From Symbiodinium sp. CCMP2592 (Eukaryota > Sar > Dinophyceae > Suessiales > Symbiodiniaceae), in contig CAJNDT010000001.1 in assembly GCA_905221615.1 (NCBI GenBank), forward strand, positions 62,001 through 126,000: DNA of 64,000 bases, written 5' to 3'. The first letter of the stretch is position 1. Every line of letters starts with the position of its first letter. The notes beneath the pieces were generated by a model. It saw only the letters and a program-made list of their open reading frames with translations, did no database searches and had not been told where the DNA came from. Made by a program: the position numbers and the translations under genes. Below, in pieces: positions 10,848 through 22,570 of the stretch.

Positions 10848-11519
10848 GTAGGGCGTTCGGGGTTTGGGGCAGGGCTTGGGGATTACCTTCGCTTTTGATG
10901 CACAGTCCGTGGATTGAATGATTGGTTCAAGGACTTTTTTGTGCTTTGGACTGGAATCTAAGGTTTGGGTGGTTTAAGCTCTCACCAGGTAATCTCTTAG
11001 GTTTGTTAGGAATCAGGTTTGCCACTTTCGTAGCCGTAGAATCTCTCCGGATTCAGCAGGTATTGGGTAAGACACGAGCTTCTCACAGTGTCTCCAATCT
11101 CGAAGCGGTTTTATGCTGGGCGCATGCGTATAAGTCGTACACCCTAACAGAACAGCTTGTGAGAATAGGTCACTAGGTGTGCTCGCGGATTGTATCTCAT
11201 CCTGCAGCCCAACGGCCCTACACCGTCCAAACCAGGAACGTCTGAAATCAAACCACAACTAACGGATAAACACGGCAAAATTCCGCGAACCACCTTGGGT
11301 GCAACTGGGAACTCCTAAACCCCAACCCTAAACCACTGCAAACTTTTTTCAACAACACAACACTTGAACGCTACATACCTATACCCCTGCCCAACCTCTT
11401 GCAACCGCACCTATACCCCTTCTGTGAACACGGGCTCTGATCCTGACGAGCTGGGACGTTGGCGACTCCCCTAAGTCCCTATATTCTTTTCGGGTTTAGG
11501 GGTTTGTAGGGTTTTTTGA

Positions 11520-11617
11520 CTTGGGACACTTCTCGATTTGTGCGTGGCATCCCTGTTGTGAAAGGGCCATGCTAATCTTCTCTGTATCGTTCCAGTTTTA
11601 TCGGATGATCCCCGACC
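11520..11617 (-). ncRNA. U6: U6 snRNA gene or pseudogene
   Basis: Read on the minus strand this contains the U6 core: GGAACGATACAGAGAAGATT followed by AGCATGGCCC. That includes the ACAGAGA box that contacts the 5' splice site and the AGC triad of the U2/U6 catalytic core. Upstream, GTCGG-GGATCAT-CCGAT gives the 5' stem-loop. Downstream, an internal stem-loop can form around CCCT...AGGG, then GCCACGCACAAATCGAGAAG as in other U6 3' regions. What is odd is the 3' end: it runs into GTCAAAAAAC and then CCCTA repeats, with no T run for Pol III termination. It may therefore be a retroposed or truncated copy rather than an active gene. Confidence 0.82.
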
Positions 11618-11697
11618 TAAGGCTGTTTAGGGCTTAGTCCCCGAGCCCTAAAGTTCCTAAAACCCTTTTGCTGCAGGCTTGCTTGCAAGGGTTTAGG

Positions 11698-11808
11698 AAC
11701 CCTAAACCCTAAACCTAAGTCCCTCCAAGGAACCCTAAACCCTAGACCCTAAACCTAAGTCCCTCCAAGGAACCCTAAACCCTAAACCCTACGTCCCTCC
11801 AGGGAACC
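11698..11808 (-). repeat. Telomere-based tandem repeat, three units of about 35-40 bp
   Basis: Each unit is two or three CCCTAAA words followed by AAGTCCCTCCAAGG (last unit ACGTCCCTCCAGGG). Lies just beside the U6 copy. Confidence 0.85.
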
Positions 11809-11979
11809 GTCGACGAACTCAACCCTGCTCAGCTGGCCTCATCTTCGTGGGCGTGGAGCGCCTGAGGCACTGCTCCAGGGCCGCATCAGGGCTTAGGGTT
11901 CCTTTAAAAGGGGTTTAGGGTTTAGGAGGGTTTAGGGTTCCTTGAAAAGGGTTTAGGGTTGTTATTGCATCAGGGCTTC

Positions 11980-12088
11980 CCCAGAGACTCCAATACCCCT
12001 TAATTAAGGAATATTCCTTAAATCATATTAGGGATTCTACTATAATTTAAGGTGGATTCCTTAATTAAGGGATATTGGAGTCTCTGGG
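11980..12088. mobile_element. MITE family D, copy 4
   Basis: Near-perfect arms CCCAGAGACTCCAATACCCC and complement. Confidence 0.85.
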
Positions 12089-12097
12089 TCTAGTTTC

Positions 12098-12193
12098 TAC
12101 CCAAAGGCCCCAAAGTAGTTCCTTTTTGAGGTTCGTATATAGAATCCTATAAGGTGATCCCAAAAAGGAACTACTTTGGGGGCACTGGGTAGT
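12098..12193. mobile_element. MITE family C, copy 2
   Basis: Same arms as 8069-8164; starts 10 bp after a family D element, so the two sit in tandem. Confidence 0.8.
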
Positions 12194-13230
12194 TACAATC
12201 AGGATCTTTTAAGCTTTCTACAAAGGCTTAATATGGGTTCTCTGGAACGTATAAGAAGCTTGGGAATTTATTAGAACCCTAAAAAAGGCATGTCGTTTCG
12301 GCTACAGGCAGGCTGCAGGTATCGGTCGTAAGGGCTCAAAGGGGTTTGGGGCCCAGAGACACTTTTTCAGGGCCATTTAGGTCTACATCCTGCTGTATCT
12401 TGCGCCTGAATACCTCCAAAACGAAGAGGTAAGCGTAGCTTCCAGATGTAGATCTTTGCATGCCGACAAGGCAAGGAGGATCAGATCCGTTTATGCACCC
12501 CACCTTCTACCCTGAGCCTGCTACTTTCCCATAAGGATCTTTTCGCCTCGCATCCTCAAACATGATTGTGGGAGTGACGAGCTGCGTGATTCCCTGCACC
12601 CTCAATCGAGGGGAGCAAAGCGAAGCCCGAGATAGCAACAAATCAATCAGAGAACCTCTCAAAAACTCTGCTTAACTGGTGAACAGCCAAAGCACTGGGG
12701 CCAAGCATCCTAAGCTCTAAATATCTATGATATGAATCAACCCAAAAAATGCAGGGCTTAGGGCTTTTGGCTTTCGGCTTTTGGACTTTTTTGACGCTAA
12801 CCCTCTACAAGCGGTAGGAGCGGCTTGTAAACGTACTCTCTCAGGGCGCGCCTGCCGCTTGAACTTGATGGGAACGCGGCGCGAGCCACTGGGCAAGCGC
12901 ACAACGTCCCCGCACTGCCTGAAGCGTTTATCTACTTCATTGCTGTGGGTTTCGGAGACGAGTCAAGATTGGAGAGGCAAGCCACATAAACCGCAAAAGA
13001 TTACCTTCAACATACCATAAAGTGCCATAAACGGGTGTTTGAAGAATCTAGCTACATAAAGGACTTAACTATAGGGAGGATTCAAGGAGGAGGCTGGGCG
13101 GCCTCCTACAGCATGAGATGTGAGGGTAACATATAGGGTTTAGTGTGCTCGAATGCAATAACCTCAAATCACCACGGCCTCCCGCAAGAACACAAGAACA
13201 ACAACAAGCAACATGCTGCAAGCGTCAGTG

Positions 13231-13435
13231 CTTATACCACTATGGGCTATTCGACCCTAAAGATCCCTATTAGGACCCTATTAAGGGTAGATTAAGGTAC
13301 CCTTAAAGGGAACTCCAGAAAGTTGGAATACGGATTCATGGTAGGATCCCCTATAATTTACCTTAAAGGGGTTACGATAATGATATTCCAACTTTCTGGC
13401 CTCTACTGTAAGGTCTAATAGCCCATAGTGGTAAG
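13231..13435. mobile_element. Nested inverted repeats: outer element containing MITE family E
   Basis: Outer arms CTTATACCACTATGGGCTAT and complement ATAGCCCATAGTGGTAAG enclose a complete family E-type element (13311-13410; arms AACTCCAGAAAGTTGGAATA and complement). The nesting dates the outer element as older. Confidence 0.75.
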
Positions 13436-13522
13436 CGGAAGTATGCCAAGGCACTGCACGACGGTGCCGGGCTGGAGCTCGGCCAAGATCTGCGGTTGAC
13501 GGATTTTTTTTCGCCACAGGGC

Positions 13523-13572
13523 TTAGGGCTTAGGGTTTAGGGTTTAGGGGTTTAGGGTTTAGGGTTTAGGGC
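13523..13572 (+). repeat. Interstitial TTTAGGG array
   Basis: Seven mostly exact units immediately before a family E MITE. Confidence 0.9.
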
Positions 13573-13578
13573 TTATAA

Positions 13579-13687
13579 ACTCCAGAAAGTTGGAAACCGG
13601 ATAAAGGCCAAATAGTGCTGGGATTCCTTATACTTTACTCTTACGGATTGAGGCTATTGGGTTTCCAACTTTTTGGCTTCTACTGTA
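13579..13687. mobile_element. MITE family E, copy 2
   Basis: Arms CTCCAGAAAGTTGGAAACCG and near complement TTTCCAACTTTTTGGCTTCT; directly after a TTTAGGG array. Confidence 0.75.
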
Positions 13688-13844
13688 GGGCTTGCGGGGT
13701 TTTTAAGTTAAGGGCCAGGGGTCCTTGTGGGAATAATCCAGCTGCTTCGGGCTTTTGTTGAAGTCCCCGCGGGGCAACACATTATGGCATTTACCAACGA
13801 CGCAACCAAATAATGCTTTGAAACGATGAAGGGATCTTCTCATT

Positions 13845-13941
13845 TGGGAGTTTCCGAGAATGGGGGACCCTAATACAGCACCCTAAATAGTAGGATCCTT
13901 ATGATAAGGACCCCAAAATAAGGTACCCCTAATCTTCGGAT
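13845..13941. mobile_element. MITE family B, copy 2 (right end short)
   Basis: TGGGAGTTTCCGAGAATGGG at the left; the right arm stops at AATCTTCGGA where a coding-like block begins. Confidence 0.7.
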
Positions 13942-14190
13942 CCTCGCATTTCTTCACAAGTTGGTGGCACTGGCGGCGGCTTGAGGATCTCCATGCCCTC
14001 CACCTTGATGATCTCCGGAGTCCTTGCAGCTCGCGCTGGCGTAGAAGGAGGGGTCTTGGGCTGTGGCACCGGCGGCGGCTCGCGAGGCTCGCGAACAATC
14101 TCGGAAATTGTCACTGCCACGAACGGGGTCTCTTGCCCCTTGATCTGGGCATAATGTTCTTTGATATGCTTCTCCCAGGTTCGTCTGGCT
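13932..14190 (-). CDS. Candidate Pro-rich exon
   Basis: About 85 codons: WEKHIKEHYAQIKGQETPFV, then AVTISEIVREPREPPPVPQP and a Pro/Thr-rich stretch ending VPPTCEEMRG. It is bounded by a family B MITE on one side and lies 70 bp from a family E MITE on the other. Composition suggests a linker region of a larger protein. Confidence 0.42.
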
Positions 14191-14260
14191 GGCCCTCCGC
14201 AGGGTTACAGGGCAGCTGCCGCTGGGCAAATGACGGTTCGCAAACATCTCCCCAACACAT

Positions 14261-14375
14261 ACAGTAGAAGCCAAAAAGTTGGAAACCCAATAGCCTCAAT
14301 CCTTAAGAGTATGTATAGGGAATCCCAGCACTATTTGGCCTTAATCCGGTTTCCAACTTTATGGGGTTTACTGTA
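14261..14375. mobile_element. MITE family E, copy 3
   Basis: Opposite orientation to copy 2: ACAGTAGAAGCCAAAAAGTT at the left and a near complement at the right. Confidence 0.75.
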
Positions 14376-14928
14376 TAGCCCGAAAGATGCACGCACCGAC
14401 ATTCCTCAGGAGGCTACCTAACAATCCCAAGCCCTGCCTCTGTGGAATGAACAGCTCAGCGGCTTCTGAAGAAGGGCCTTTGAACAACCATCCTCTCTAA
14501 TATAATAGCAGTGAATTGGGACTCCAGTTGCATGTTGTTCCTGAGAAAACCCAACAACTGAATCTCCCCCCCAAGCACTGTTTGCATGCCTAAACCCCAA
14601 CGTCCTCACAGAAACCCTGACAGTTGAAGTCCTCAAGGAGCGCCTCAAACTTTTACAGACACCCAGAAAGGAAACCCGGTTTAGGGGTTTAGGGATTTAG
14701 GTTTTAGGGTTTAGGGCCCACACCAACCTCAAATGAACCCTTAGAGCTCAGGTAGAGCTCCTGAACTCTAAGACCTTCGAAACACTTCCCCAAGGCTAAA
14801 CTAGCGGCTAAACCCTCCACCACCCTTCAGGTCTATCCTTGGACTTCGGGGTAGCCTTATGGGACCATTTTAGGAGTTAGGATTAGGGGTTAAGTGGGTC
14901 CCCTTTAAGGTCTCCTTAATTGCTGATA

Positions 14929-15050
14929 CTACTTGGCTGACTTCTGAACCCCTCCTAAAAGTTATAAACTTTTAGCCTACTTATGATCGTCCATATAGAA
15001 ACCCAAAACGTTAAAGTCCCAAGAGCCAAGCAGAAGAAGGCTAATACTAC
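14929..15050. mobile_element. MITE family J, copy 1
   Basis: Interior GACTTCTGAACCCCTCCTAA ... CCATATAGAAACCCAAAACG is shared with 50456-50569; ends are imperfect inverted repeats. Confidence 0.6.
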
Positions 15051-15085
15051 CTGGGACTTCTGGAACCCTCTTGCACAGGCTTGAT

Positions 15086-15176
15086 CTTACCTTGGGTTAG
15101 TAGGGAATGGAAGAATGGTAGTAATAGTAGTTATACTTGTACCCCATTCCTTCATTCCCTACTAACCAAAGGTAAG
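15086..15176. mobile_element. Inverted-repeat element (family K)
   Basis: Arms CTTACCTTGGGTTAGTAGGG and near complement ending GGTAAG, around AGTAATAGTAGTTATACTTG. The ends resemble a GTAAG splice donor. Confidence 0.7.
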
Positions 15177-15351
15177 TGATTGGAGCCCGGCCAGGTTGCC
15201 ATGCTAAACCCTCAACCCGAAGCCCTAAATCCCCAAAACCCCTAAACCCCCAAGCCCCGAAGTCCCTAAAGCTCTGAACCCCTGAAGCCCTGATTGGCGA
15301 AATCGCAAATTATGGAAACCTGGCGGGGAACCTGGGAAGCTCCCTAAACCC

Positions 15352-15487
15352 TACTTGGAGGGTCGGGGGACTTAGTAACTGGTTACTTTATAGACTTATA
15401 AGTACCATAATCCCAATTAGGGTCCCTTTTAGGGTACTTATAAGTCTACTTACTACCTACTTACTAAGTCCCCCGACCCTCCAAGTA
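15352..15487. mobile_element. MITE family F, copy 1
   Basis: Arms TACTTGGAGGGTCGGGGGAC and perfect complement; interior has the stacked palindromes of CTTATAAGTA. Confidence 0.85.
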
Positions 15488-15744
15488 AGCCTTCAACCTA
15501 AAGCCGTACAGAACCCTCAAAGGAACCCTTTGAAAGCCCACTAAATCCTAGACCCTCTTCCTGACACCGTTTACAGGACCCTCGACAAATTTCTCTAACC
15601 ATCAGCCCCTAAGCTGGGTTCGAGTTTAAGGAGTTATAGCTTAAATTTCCATAATTAATCGAGAATCATATGATTCACTATAGATCCCTATTCTGGTTAC
15701 TTATAAGAGCAAACTCCTTAACAAGAACCCAGAAAGGCCCCCAA

Positions 15745-15855
15745 AACCCCTAAACCCCTAAACCATAAACCCCCAAACCCTAAACCCCTAAACCCTAAAC
15801 CCCTAAACCCTAAAACACGAAACCCCAAACCCCTCAGGACTGAGGCCCTAAACCC
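15745..15855 (-). repeat. CCCTAAA / CCCCTAAA array
   Basis: About 12 units alternating 7- and 8-bp forms. Confidence 0.9.
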
Positions 15856-17829
15856 TGCCTTTGACTTCGTGTCCGGTTCTAAGGTCACGGGAAGCTTTCC
15901 ATCGATATCGGTGCCAACGCTCCACTGGGGGAACTCCAAGCGGGCCTGCCGTAGCTTCGGGGTGTCTATTACAGTTCCTTTTAAAGGTATCTTTAGGGCT
16001 CTATTGAAAGGGATCCTTTGGGCTCTGTAAAGGTATCTTTAGGCTTTTGTTTCAGGGTTTCTGTAAGGTTTGTTTCTCTACGGGTTACAGCCACAGGGCT
16101 TGCTGGTGAGCTGTAGGAATTGGAGTTTTAAGGGTTTTGTCAAAGGTTCTACCTTGGCTCGAGTAAAGGTTTTGCAGGTGCAGAACCGGCTTGGGCATTT
16201 TAGCGTTTCGGCCTGCGTGGAAGTGCTAAGGTTTGGTTCTTTATTGGTTGTGACTGCCTTCTGACCCTTAACGACGGTCCGTAACGCGAGGTTGGGGAAG
16301 AGGTGGAGGGCTAGGGTCACCCAAACTCAACCTAGGAATCTCTCAGATGTCACCGCATGAACAGCAACCCATGAGCCCAGAAGGTTTAACCATGCACGGT
16401 TTAGAGATTCGGGCCAAGCCCCGAAACCCCCAATCCCCACCTTGGCGGCGAAGCTAAGCTCGTCCGTCTCGTGGACTTCTGGAAAGCTCGCCTGCGACAT
16501 GAAAGTGCTGAGTCCGGAGTAGGCACCGGGGTTGAGGGCATTCTCGAAAAGTGCTCCCGGCAAATACAGCAACCAAAGACTGTTCTGGCTTCAAGCTCCT
16601 CAAGCTCCGGATTTTAGTGCGGATATTTGAGAGTTAGGGTAGCAGGAAGAACCAGCAATTCGAGTCAACCTGCCTTTTCAACGACTTGCTGTTATTGGCT
16701 TGGAAATATTGTTGCTCAAGAGGATTATACACGAACGACTAAAACCCAAGAGGGTCTGGATAAGTACAATCGGATTTTGTGTCAGATTCTTGTTTATACT
16801 AGGAAATGACACCAGGGTCGACGAGACCCTGAACCCTATACCCTAAATAGTAGATTATCGCAGCCTGGATTAAAAACCCCTGAGACACTAAACCGTAGGA
16901 CCTGGTAGACGGACCAGGGGTGCTCGAGCTGCGGATGCTGCTCGTCCAACCTCTCTCGCCCGAGGCTCCGAATTCGGGCGGCTTGGGAGTGGATCTTAGG
17001 AGCTCTCCCTTGAAAACTAGCGAACCCTAACCTCAAGCCCTAAACCCTAAATCCTAAACCTATAAACCCTAAAGGCTTACTGGACGAATGCATACGGTTT
17101 ATGAACGAGAGGTTTGAGGATCAGAGATGCCCTAAACATTGATCCGACGGTTTGGTTCTTTCTGAGTTTTCAGCTTTGGGTTTAGGGTTATGATTGTTCG
17201 AGGACTGGGATTCGCAGGTGGAGGGCTCCAAGTAGGGTTCGCTGAAATGAACAAATGCTTGAAACCCTAAACCCTAAACCCTAAAGGCCCTAAGCCCTAA
17301 ACCCTAGAGGCCCTAAACCCTAAGAGGTTGTCAGGGGCTTAAGCACTTGAGGAGGGGGGGGGGTTATGGTTGAGGGCTGCAGCGGATTTAACTTGGGAGT
17401 TAAGCGCTTTGGGAATGCAGGGCGTTTGGAGCTGTAAAGGGGGTGGTTCAAGAGCTTGGGTGTTTGGGGAGCTTTTGGGGGTCTCTTAGAACTTTTGGGA
17501 GTTCGGAGGTTTGGGAGCTGGGACCCTGACCTACACCGTTTTATTGGGTGTTTAGGGTCTGCCGTCCGAGTCTCTGCATCTCCAGGGTGAGCGTGTAGCT
17601 AGGAATTGGCTCGCCTGGAGGGTTTAGGGTTTAGGATTTAGGATTTAGCTAGTCCGAACTCGCAGAGCAGGCGCTTCGGCAGTTTATACACCCGAAACCC
17701 TAACCCCTAATCCTTAAGCCTCAACCCTTTTCGGCATGGGCTCTCAACCCTGTATCCTTAACCCCATGCGGCATTTAGGCTTGCGAAAGGTTCGACGTTT
17801 TGGAGAGTTCGTGGCTTTTGTTCAGGTAA

Positions 17830-17903
17830 CCCTGAATAGCCTACCTTTTTAAGGTTCCTGATTATGATTTCCTTATATAAGTCCTTAAAAAGGTAGGTTA
17901 TTC
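17830..17903. mobile_element. MITE family M, copy 1
   Basis: Short: CCCTGAATAGCCTACCTTTT and complement around ATTATGATTTCCTTATATAA. Confidence 0.7.
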
Positions 17904-19431
17904 CGGCTTAAGGTAGGGTCTGAAGAAACGAGCGCGGTTCGGGGTTCTCCCAATCGCAATTGCACTTGGGAAACGGTGTTTCGCAGATTTGGTTCCACCC
18001 TTATGCCAACACCTGAGAGTCGGCCCCTCACCCAAAAACTCTCAGGTTTAGGGTTTAGGGTTTCGGGAGCTGCCACAAGCTAAGCCCCCAAAGGTATAAA
18101 TATCCCGTAAGCCCGACAGAGCCTCAACCTAAACCGTGGAAACAGACAACATGACACTGAACAACGTTCAACCCTAAAGAGCATGCCTGTTTTCGGACAT
18201 GCGCCTATAGTTGAGGGCTCGAGATTGGTGAAGGTCTTACAGAAGCCTGAACAATAGGACTCCGCGTTACGACGATACTAGAATCTGCCCCCCCCCCCCA
18301 CCTCCGAATCCTGTTCGAACTACTAACGTCCCTATACTAAGCACCCTTGTAGTAAGGCTTATGGTTCTTATTGAAAGTAAAACCGTTTGAGGACTGAGGC
18401 CGTATATCCCAGATTCGGAAGGCTGATTGAAGTTTTATAAAGTTTAGAGCGAGCTCTGAAATTGCGTCAACCTTAAAGATCTGATGTCTGCAAGCACAAG
18501 GGCCTTGATGGTTGCAGCAGGGTTCTGGGGTCATAGTGTAGTCTAGTGATAGTAAGGAGCCCCAATGAATGATGTAGGTCCTTTATGGGGTAGCCGCTCA
18601 GGGGATGGCGGTGCTGAGGTTGATGTCAATGTGATGGTGTTGGTGCTGCTGCTGTTGGCACCGCCGGCGATACAAGTTTGCCAGCGCTGCAGCTGATCAC
18701 CCATTTCGCTCCACAAGCGTACCGGGTGTGGTACGACCACGACGACGACTACTACATACTACGACTACTTACTACTGCCACTCCTTACTACTCCTACGAC
18801 TACTACTCCAATCCCTACTCCTACTCCTAAATCCTACTCCTACTCCTCCTCCCACTCCCACTCCTGCTCCGGCTACTAGTAATAACAACTATAATACTAG
18901 TAACCTAATGCTGCTACTACTACTTCACAAGTCTTGCAAATGGACGCAAAACCGCCTAAACCTCGAAATACCATTGCATCTCTGCCAGCACTGACACTCG
19001 AGCTCAGATCTGCATCAGACCTGTCCTGGTCGCAGTCGCTCGTGGCGCATGCCTTTGAAAGGCAGCCTGGAACACGTGGTTTGATTAGGGTTTGCGGTTT
19101 AGGGTTTAGGGGCATGCCTTTGAAAAGCAGCCTGGATGAATTGGTTTGATTAGGGTTTGTGGCTTGATCTGGATCGGGACCAATAATCTGAATTGCTTTA
19201 AGGTTTCTCGCACCAAGCAGGCCAGGCTCGCAACGACCTGGCTTATACCTGAAACAACTTGCAACAAAAGGGGCCGTAATGACTAGAACAGGGTTTGGGG
19301 TTGTGAGCTATTGTAGCATAAGCACAATAAGGAACACCAAGAAGTAATTGGTGAATTGCTCAAGCTTCTTGCAGTAGTAGTGCCTCCATAACCACTTCTT
19401 GATCTTCCAAGGGCCCCCCACATAAGATACA

Positions 19432-19534
19432 TGGGTGGTTGTCAAAATTATGGTCCGTTTTGGGGTTCCCTAGATAATAGGTCCCGTACTATAATAAGGA
19501 CCCAAAAAGGACCATAATTTTGACAACCACCCAC
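19432..19534. mobile_element. MITE family A, copy 3
   Basis: Well-preserved arms TGGGTGGTTGTCAAAATTAT and complement; centre holds ACTATAATAAGGACC. Confidence 0.8.
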
Positions 19535-19646
19535 ATAAGGCAGCGGTCAATTCTGGCGACTACCCTGTACTGATGGCTGCGCCTCAGGAAGGTGCCTTTT
19601 CTCATCACCAGGTACCTTGGTGGCCGTGGAAGCACTCCGTGAGCCT

Positions 19647-19753
19647 GCTATTGGGGCCTTAATAATTAGAATAGGGTTCTAGGGCCCATTGTATATACTA
19701 TAATCATAAGAAGGAAGCACTGAAATAGTGTTGGTAATAACTTAGGCCCCTAT
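19647..19753. mobile_element. MITE family H, copy 1
   Basis: Ends CTATTGGGGCCTTAATAATT and near complement CTTAGGCCCCTAT. Family end: CTACTGTAGGGGCCTTAATA. Confidence 0.65.
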
Positions 19754-20106
19754 TTATCATATAATGTGTCCTAGGCCTGAGGACCCGCATGCTGAACTCA
19801 ATGTCCTGCTTCACTACCGGGGGAAGTAAAAGTTTAGCCTGTGAGACTTCTCGTCGAGGGTAAGAACCAGCAAAGCAAAGCTACAAGCTTGGTACAGGAG
19901 ACCTAAGATATGAGTAGAATCATGTAGAACCCTGCTTGAGATTGATAGCGAAATCGCAAGCATTCTTCAATTTTCGGTTTTCGATAGTACATGCGGCAAG
20001 CTACTCATCTCGCTACTCCGAACATCGACGTTAACGTCCGAGTTTACCCTCTTGTCACAAGGCCGAACCCAAAACAACTCAGAGAACAGAAGTGCGAAAT
20101 CCTACA

Positions 20107-20212
20107 TGGGAGTTTCCGAAATGGGGAAGCCTGATCAACATAGTACCCTAAGCCGTAGGATCCTTATTATAAGGACCCCCCAAATACAGTACCGCTCATT
20201 TTCGGAAACATC
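20107..20212. mobile_element. MITE family B, copy 3
   Basis: Arms GGGAGTTTCCGAAATGGGGA and complement; centre TAGGATCCTTATTATAAGGA. Confidence 0.75.
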
Positions 20213-20450
20213 TACTCGCCAATGTCCGGTCTTAGCGTGGTTTAGCGACCCAACACTAGGATCCTACAATCAAGACGAGGTTACGCAACCGTACAGAACT
20301 GGGTATAGGGTTTTGGGTTTATGGACTTCAAAAAAAAGACTGAAAGTATCTCTCAAAGCCCGGCACCCCTCCGGACACGGTGGAAAAAACCCGAAGCCCT
20401 AAAAGTAAGCTTGCACACTGACATTCCTACATCCCCAAATCCTGAGCCAT

Positions 20451-20555
20451 GTGGATAGTTGTCAAAATTAGGGTCCCTTTTTGGGTACCCTAAGTATTAA
20501 GTGCCTACTATATTAGGGACCCAAAACGGGACCATGATTTTTTGACAACCACCTA
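20451..20555. mobile_element. MITE family A, copy 4
   Basis: Arms GGATAGTTGTCAAAATTAGG and complement, flanked by ATGTGG on both sides, a possible target duplication. Confidence 0.75.
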
Positions 20556-20616
20556 TGTGGCGACCCATGAGAGTGGCGTCCTAGTTTTACCATCGGTTGG
20601 GGCCCGCAAGCAGAAT

Positions 20617-20729
20617 CTAGGATGCCCAGCAACCTAGGAGTAAAAAGGGATGCCTTTTTGGTATTGGGTAACTTTATAAGGAACCTAGGACTGCAAAAAG
20701 GGAATAAGGGTATTACTGGGCATCCTAGG
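20617..20729. mobile_element. MITE family L, copy 1
   Basis: Arms CTAGGATGCCCAGCAACCTA and complement ACTGGGCATCCTAG. Confidence 0.7.
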
Positions 20730-21235
20730 AATCCGATCCTAAACCTTTCGAGTGTTTGGAAATCAATGAAAATCGCAGCTAAAGAACCGCTGGATGATGC
20801 GACGCTCCAGAAAGCCCAAAACCCTCAAGCACCAGAAGATATAAAAACACCGCCTTCAACCCTGAACCCCGAATCATAAAGGCCCTATACCCTGAAACCC
20901 GAAACCCAGAAACCCAAACCCTAAAAGCCCTCTACCCTGAAACCCTAAACCCATTTTAAGCATGGGCTTGGATTGTTGCGGAAACTCCTCAACAGCAGGG
21001 CCTAAACCCTTAAACCAGCAATCCCTAATCCCTAAATCCTAAAACCAAAAGCCTAAACCCCTAAACCAGTTATCCTGAATCCCTAAATCCTATACCCTAA
21101 ACCCCAGAACCCCTAATCCCTAAATCCTAAAACCCAAAGCGTCTCTCGGCGATGCTTCTACGCGGCGTTTCACCGCCGCGACCGGGTTTCAGCTCGCAGC
21201 CCTCTCCCACGGCCTGTTATTAAGGGTTTAGGGTC

Positions 21236-21320
21236 TATTAACCCTGAAGAACCTACCCTTTTAGGGCTCCTTATTATGATTTCCTTATATATGTCCTGGA
21301 AAGGTGGGATATTCAGGGTT
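21236..21320. mobile_element. MITE family M, copy 2
   Basis: Same centre as 17830-17903; arms TTAACCCTGAAGAACCTACC and near complement ATTCAGGGTTA. Confidence 0.7.
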
Positions 21321-21875
21321 AGGGTAGGTTTAGGATTGTTGGGTTTAGAGATTAGGGTGTAGGGTTAGGGTTGTTGAGGTTGTAAGTTTGTTGGGTTTAC
21401 TAGCTAGGGTGTTTCACTGTCGCATGGCTATGGATTAAGGTTTAGGTTTGCTGGGTTGGGGTTTATCTAGGGTTTAGGGTTATTGGGTTTGGGATTTTTT
21501 TGATTTCAGGTAATTACTTTAGTTTGTGCACAGTAGAGGCCGTAAACAGTTGGAACGTAGAGAAGTGAGGTATTATGCTCCTTTCCCAGTGTTCCAACAT
21601 TAAGGTCGGCCAGGTAATACCGATGCTCCAACCTTTTACTACAGAGGCCTCAATAAGGACTCATTATAATATAAGTATATTAAGGAACCCCCAGAATAGT
21701 ATAGGTAATTATTTCGGCCCCTATATGACTTACTGCTTTTGGCAGGACTTGGGGGTTTGGACTTTCTGGGGTCTTAGAAGGCCTGCTGGGGGCATGTTGA
21801 GTCCTTCATTCAAATTCCTCAGAGTCGGGGGCCTTGGGGGTGTTGCATGAAGCCGCTCTGTCTAAGAGTTGAGTC

Positions 21876-22125
21876 TTGTGGCTTTAAATATCATCTCCGA
21901 GGGAGTTGACCTTCGAAAGCAACGGGATTTCTATGAGTTGCTGGACATTGAAGTAACCAGGGAGAAAAAAGGTATAGACGTTATTTCATAATGGTTCCTT
22001 AAAGGAACAGGTACTCAACAAAATATTCAATTATGGTACTCCAGAACCCAGGTTGAGTCTTCTGGCATCTTGTGGCTTCAAACATCATCTCCGGGGGAGG
22101 TGACCTTCGAAAGCATCGAGGTTTG
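21876..22125. repeat. Direct repeat of 60 bp around a small insertion
   Basis: CTTGTGGCTTTAAATATCAT...GACCTTCGAAAGCA occurs at about 21888-21935 and again, diverged, at 22071-22121. Between them is a short sequence with partial inverted symmetry (ATGGTTCCTT / AAGGAACAGG). Confidence 0.7.
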
Positions 22126-22287
22126 AATTTCTAAGAAAGCATCTACAAAGCCTGTTGTGTGCTGCGACTGTAAGAGCATGGCTACCTGCACCACAAATTC
22201 AGGGTCAGTGTGCCATTCTTGACAGCATCTTGAGGTCTGGTTTCCGAGACAGCGAATCGAGCCACGGATGCTGTCTGGTGGGGTCAA
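22078..22287 (-). CDS. Candidate exon, unknown protein
   Basis: 69 codons with RCCQEWHTDPEFVVQVAMLL and FVDAFLEIQTSMLSKVTSPG; the + strand is interrupted. Function unknown. Confidence 0.35.
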   Translation of the reverse strand: MTPPDSIRGSIRCLGNQTSRCCQEWHTDPEFVVQVAMLLQSQHTTGFVDAFLEIQTSMLSKVTSPGDDV

Positions 22288-22484
22288 GCAGGCAGCCTAA
22301 ATAAAGCCTAAACCCAAAGCCCTACCCTGCAGCACGGGCTTTGGTTGTATGCCGGCAAACCCTAAACCCTAAACCCAATAGCCCTGCGCCTACATCAGAC
22401 ACTGGCCGGCGTCTGAATCTCTACCGACAAGTCCCTCCAAGCTGCAAAAAGTCGAGATGCATGCCAAGAGCCAACATGAAACTC

Positions 22485-22570
22485 CCCTAAACCCTAAACC
22501 CTAAACCCTAAACCCTAAACCCCTAAACCCTAAACCCTAAACCCTAAACCCTAAACCCTAAACCCTAACC
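22485..22570 (-). repeat. CCCTAAA array, best preserved in window
   Basis: Twelve units, almost all exact, with a single CCCCTAAA. Confidence 0.95.

Larger units (their letters stand above)
14400..21230. other. Repeat-rich segment, no recognisable gene
   Basis: CCCTAAA and TTTAGGG words, MITE copies listed separately, a CTA triplet tract at 18740-18920, and G/C-richer patches at 16070-16320 and 16350-16590 that are open on both strands. Nothing recognisable as a gene. Confidence 0.6.
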
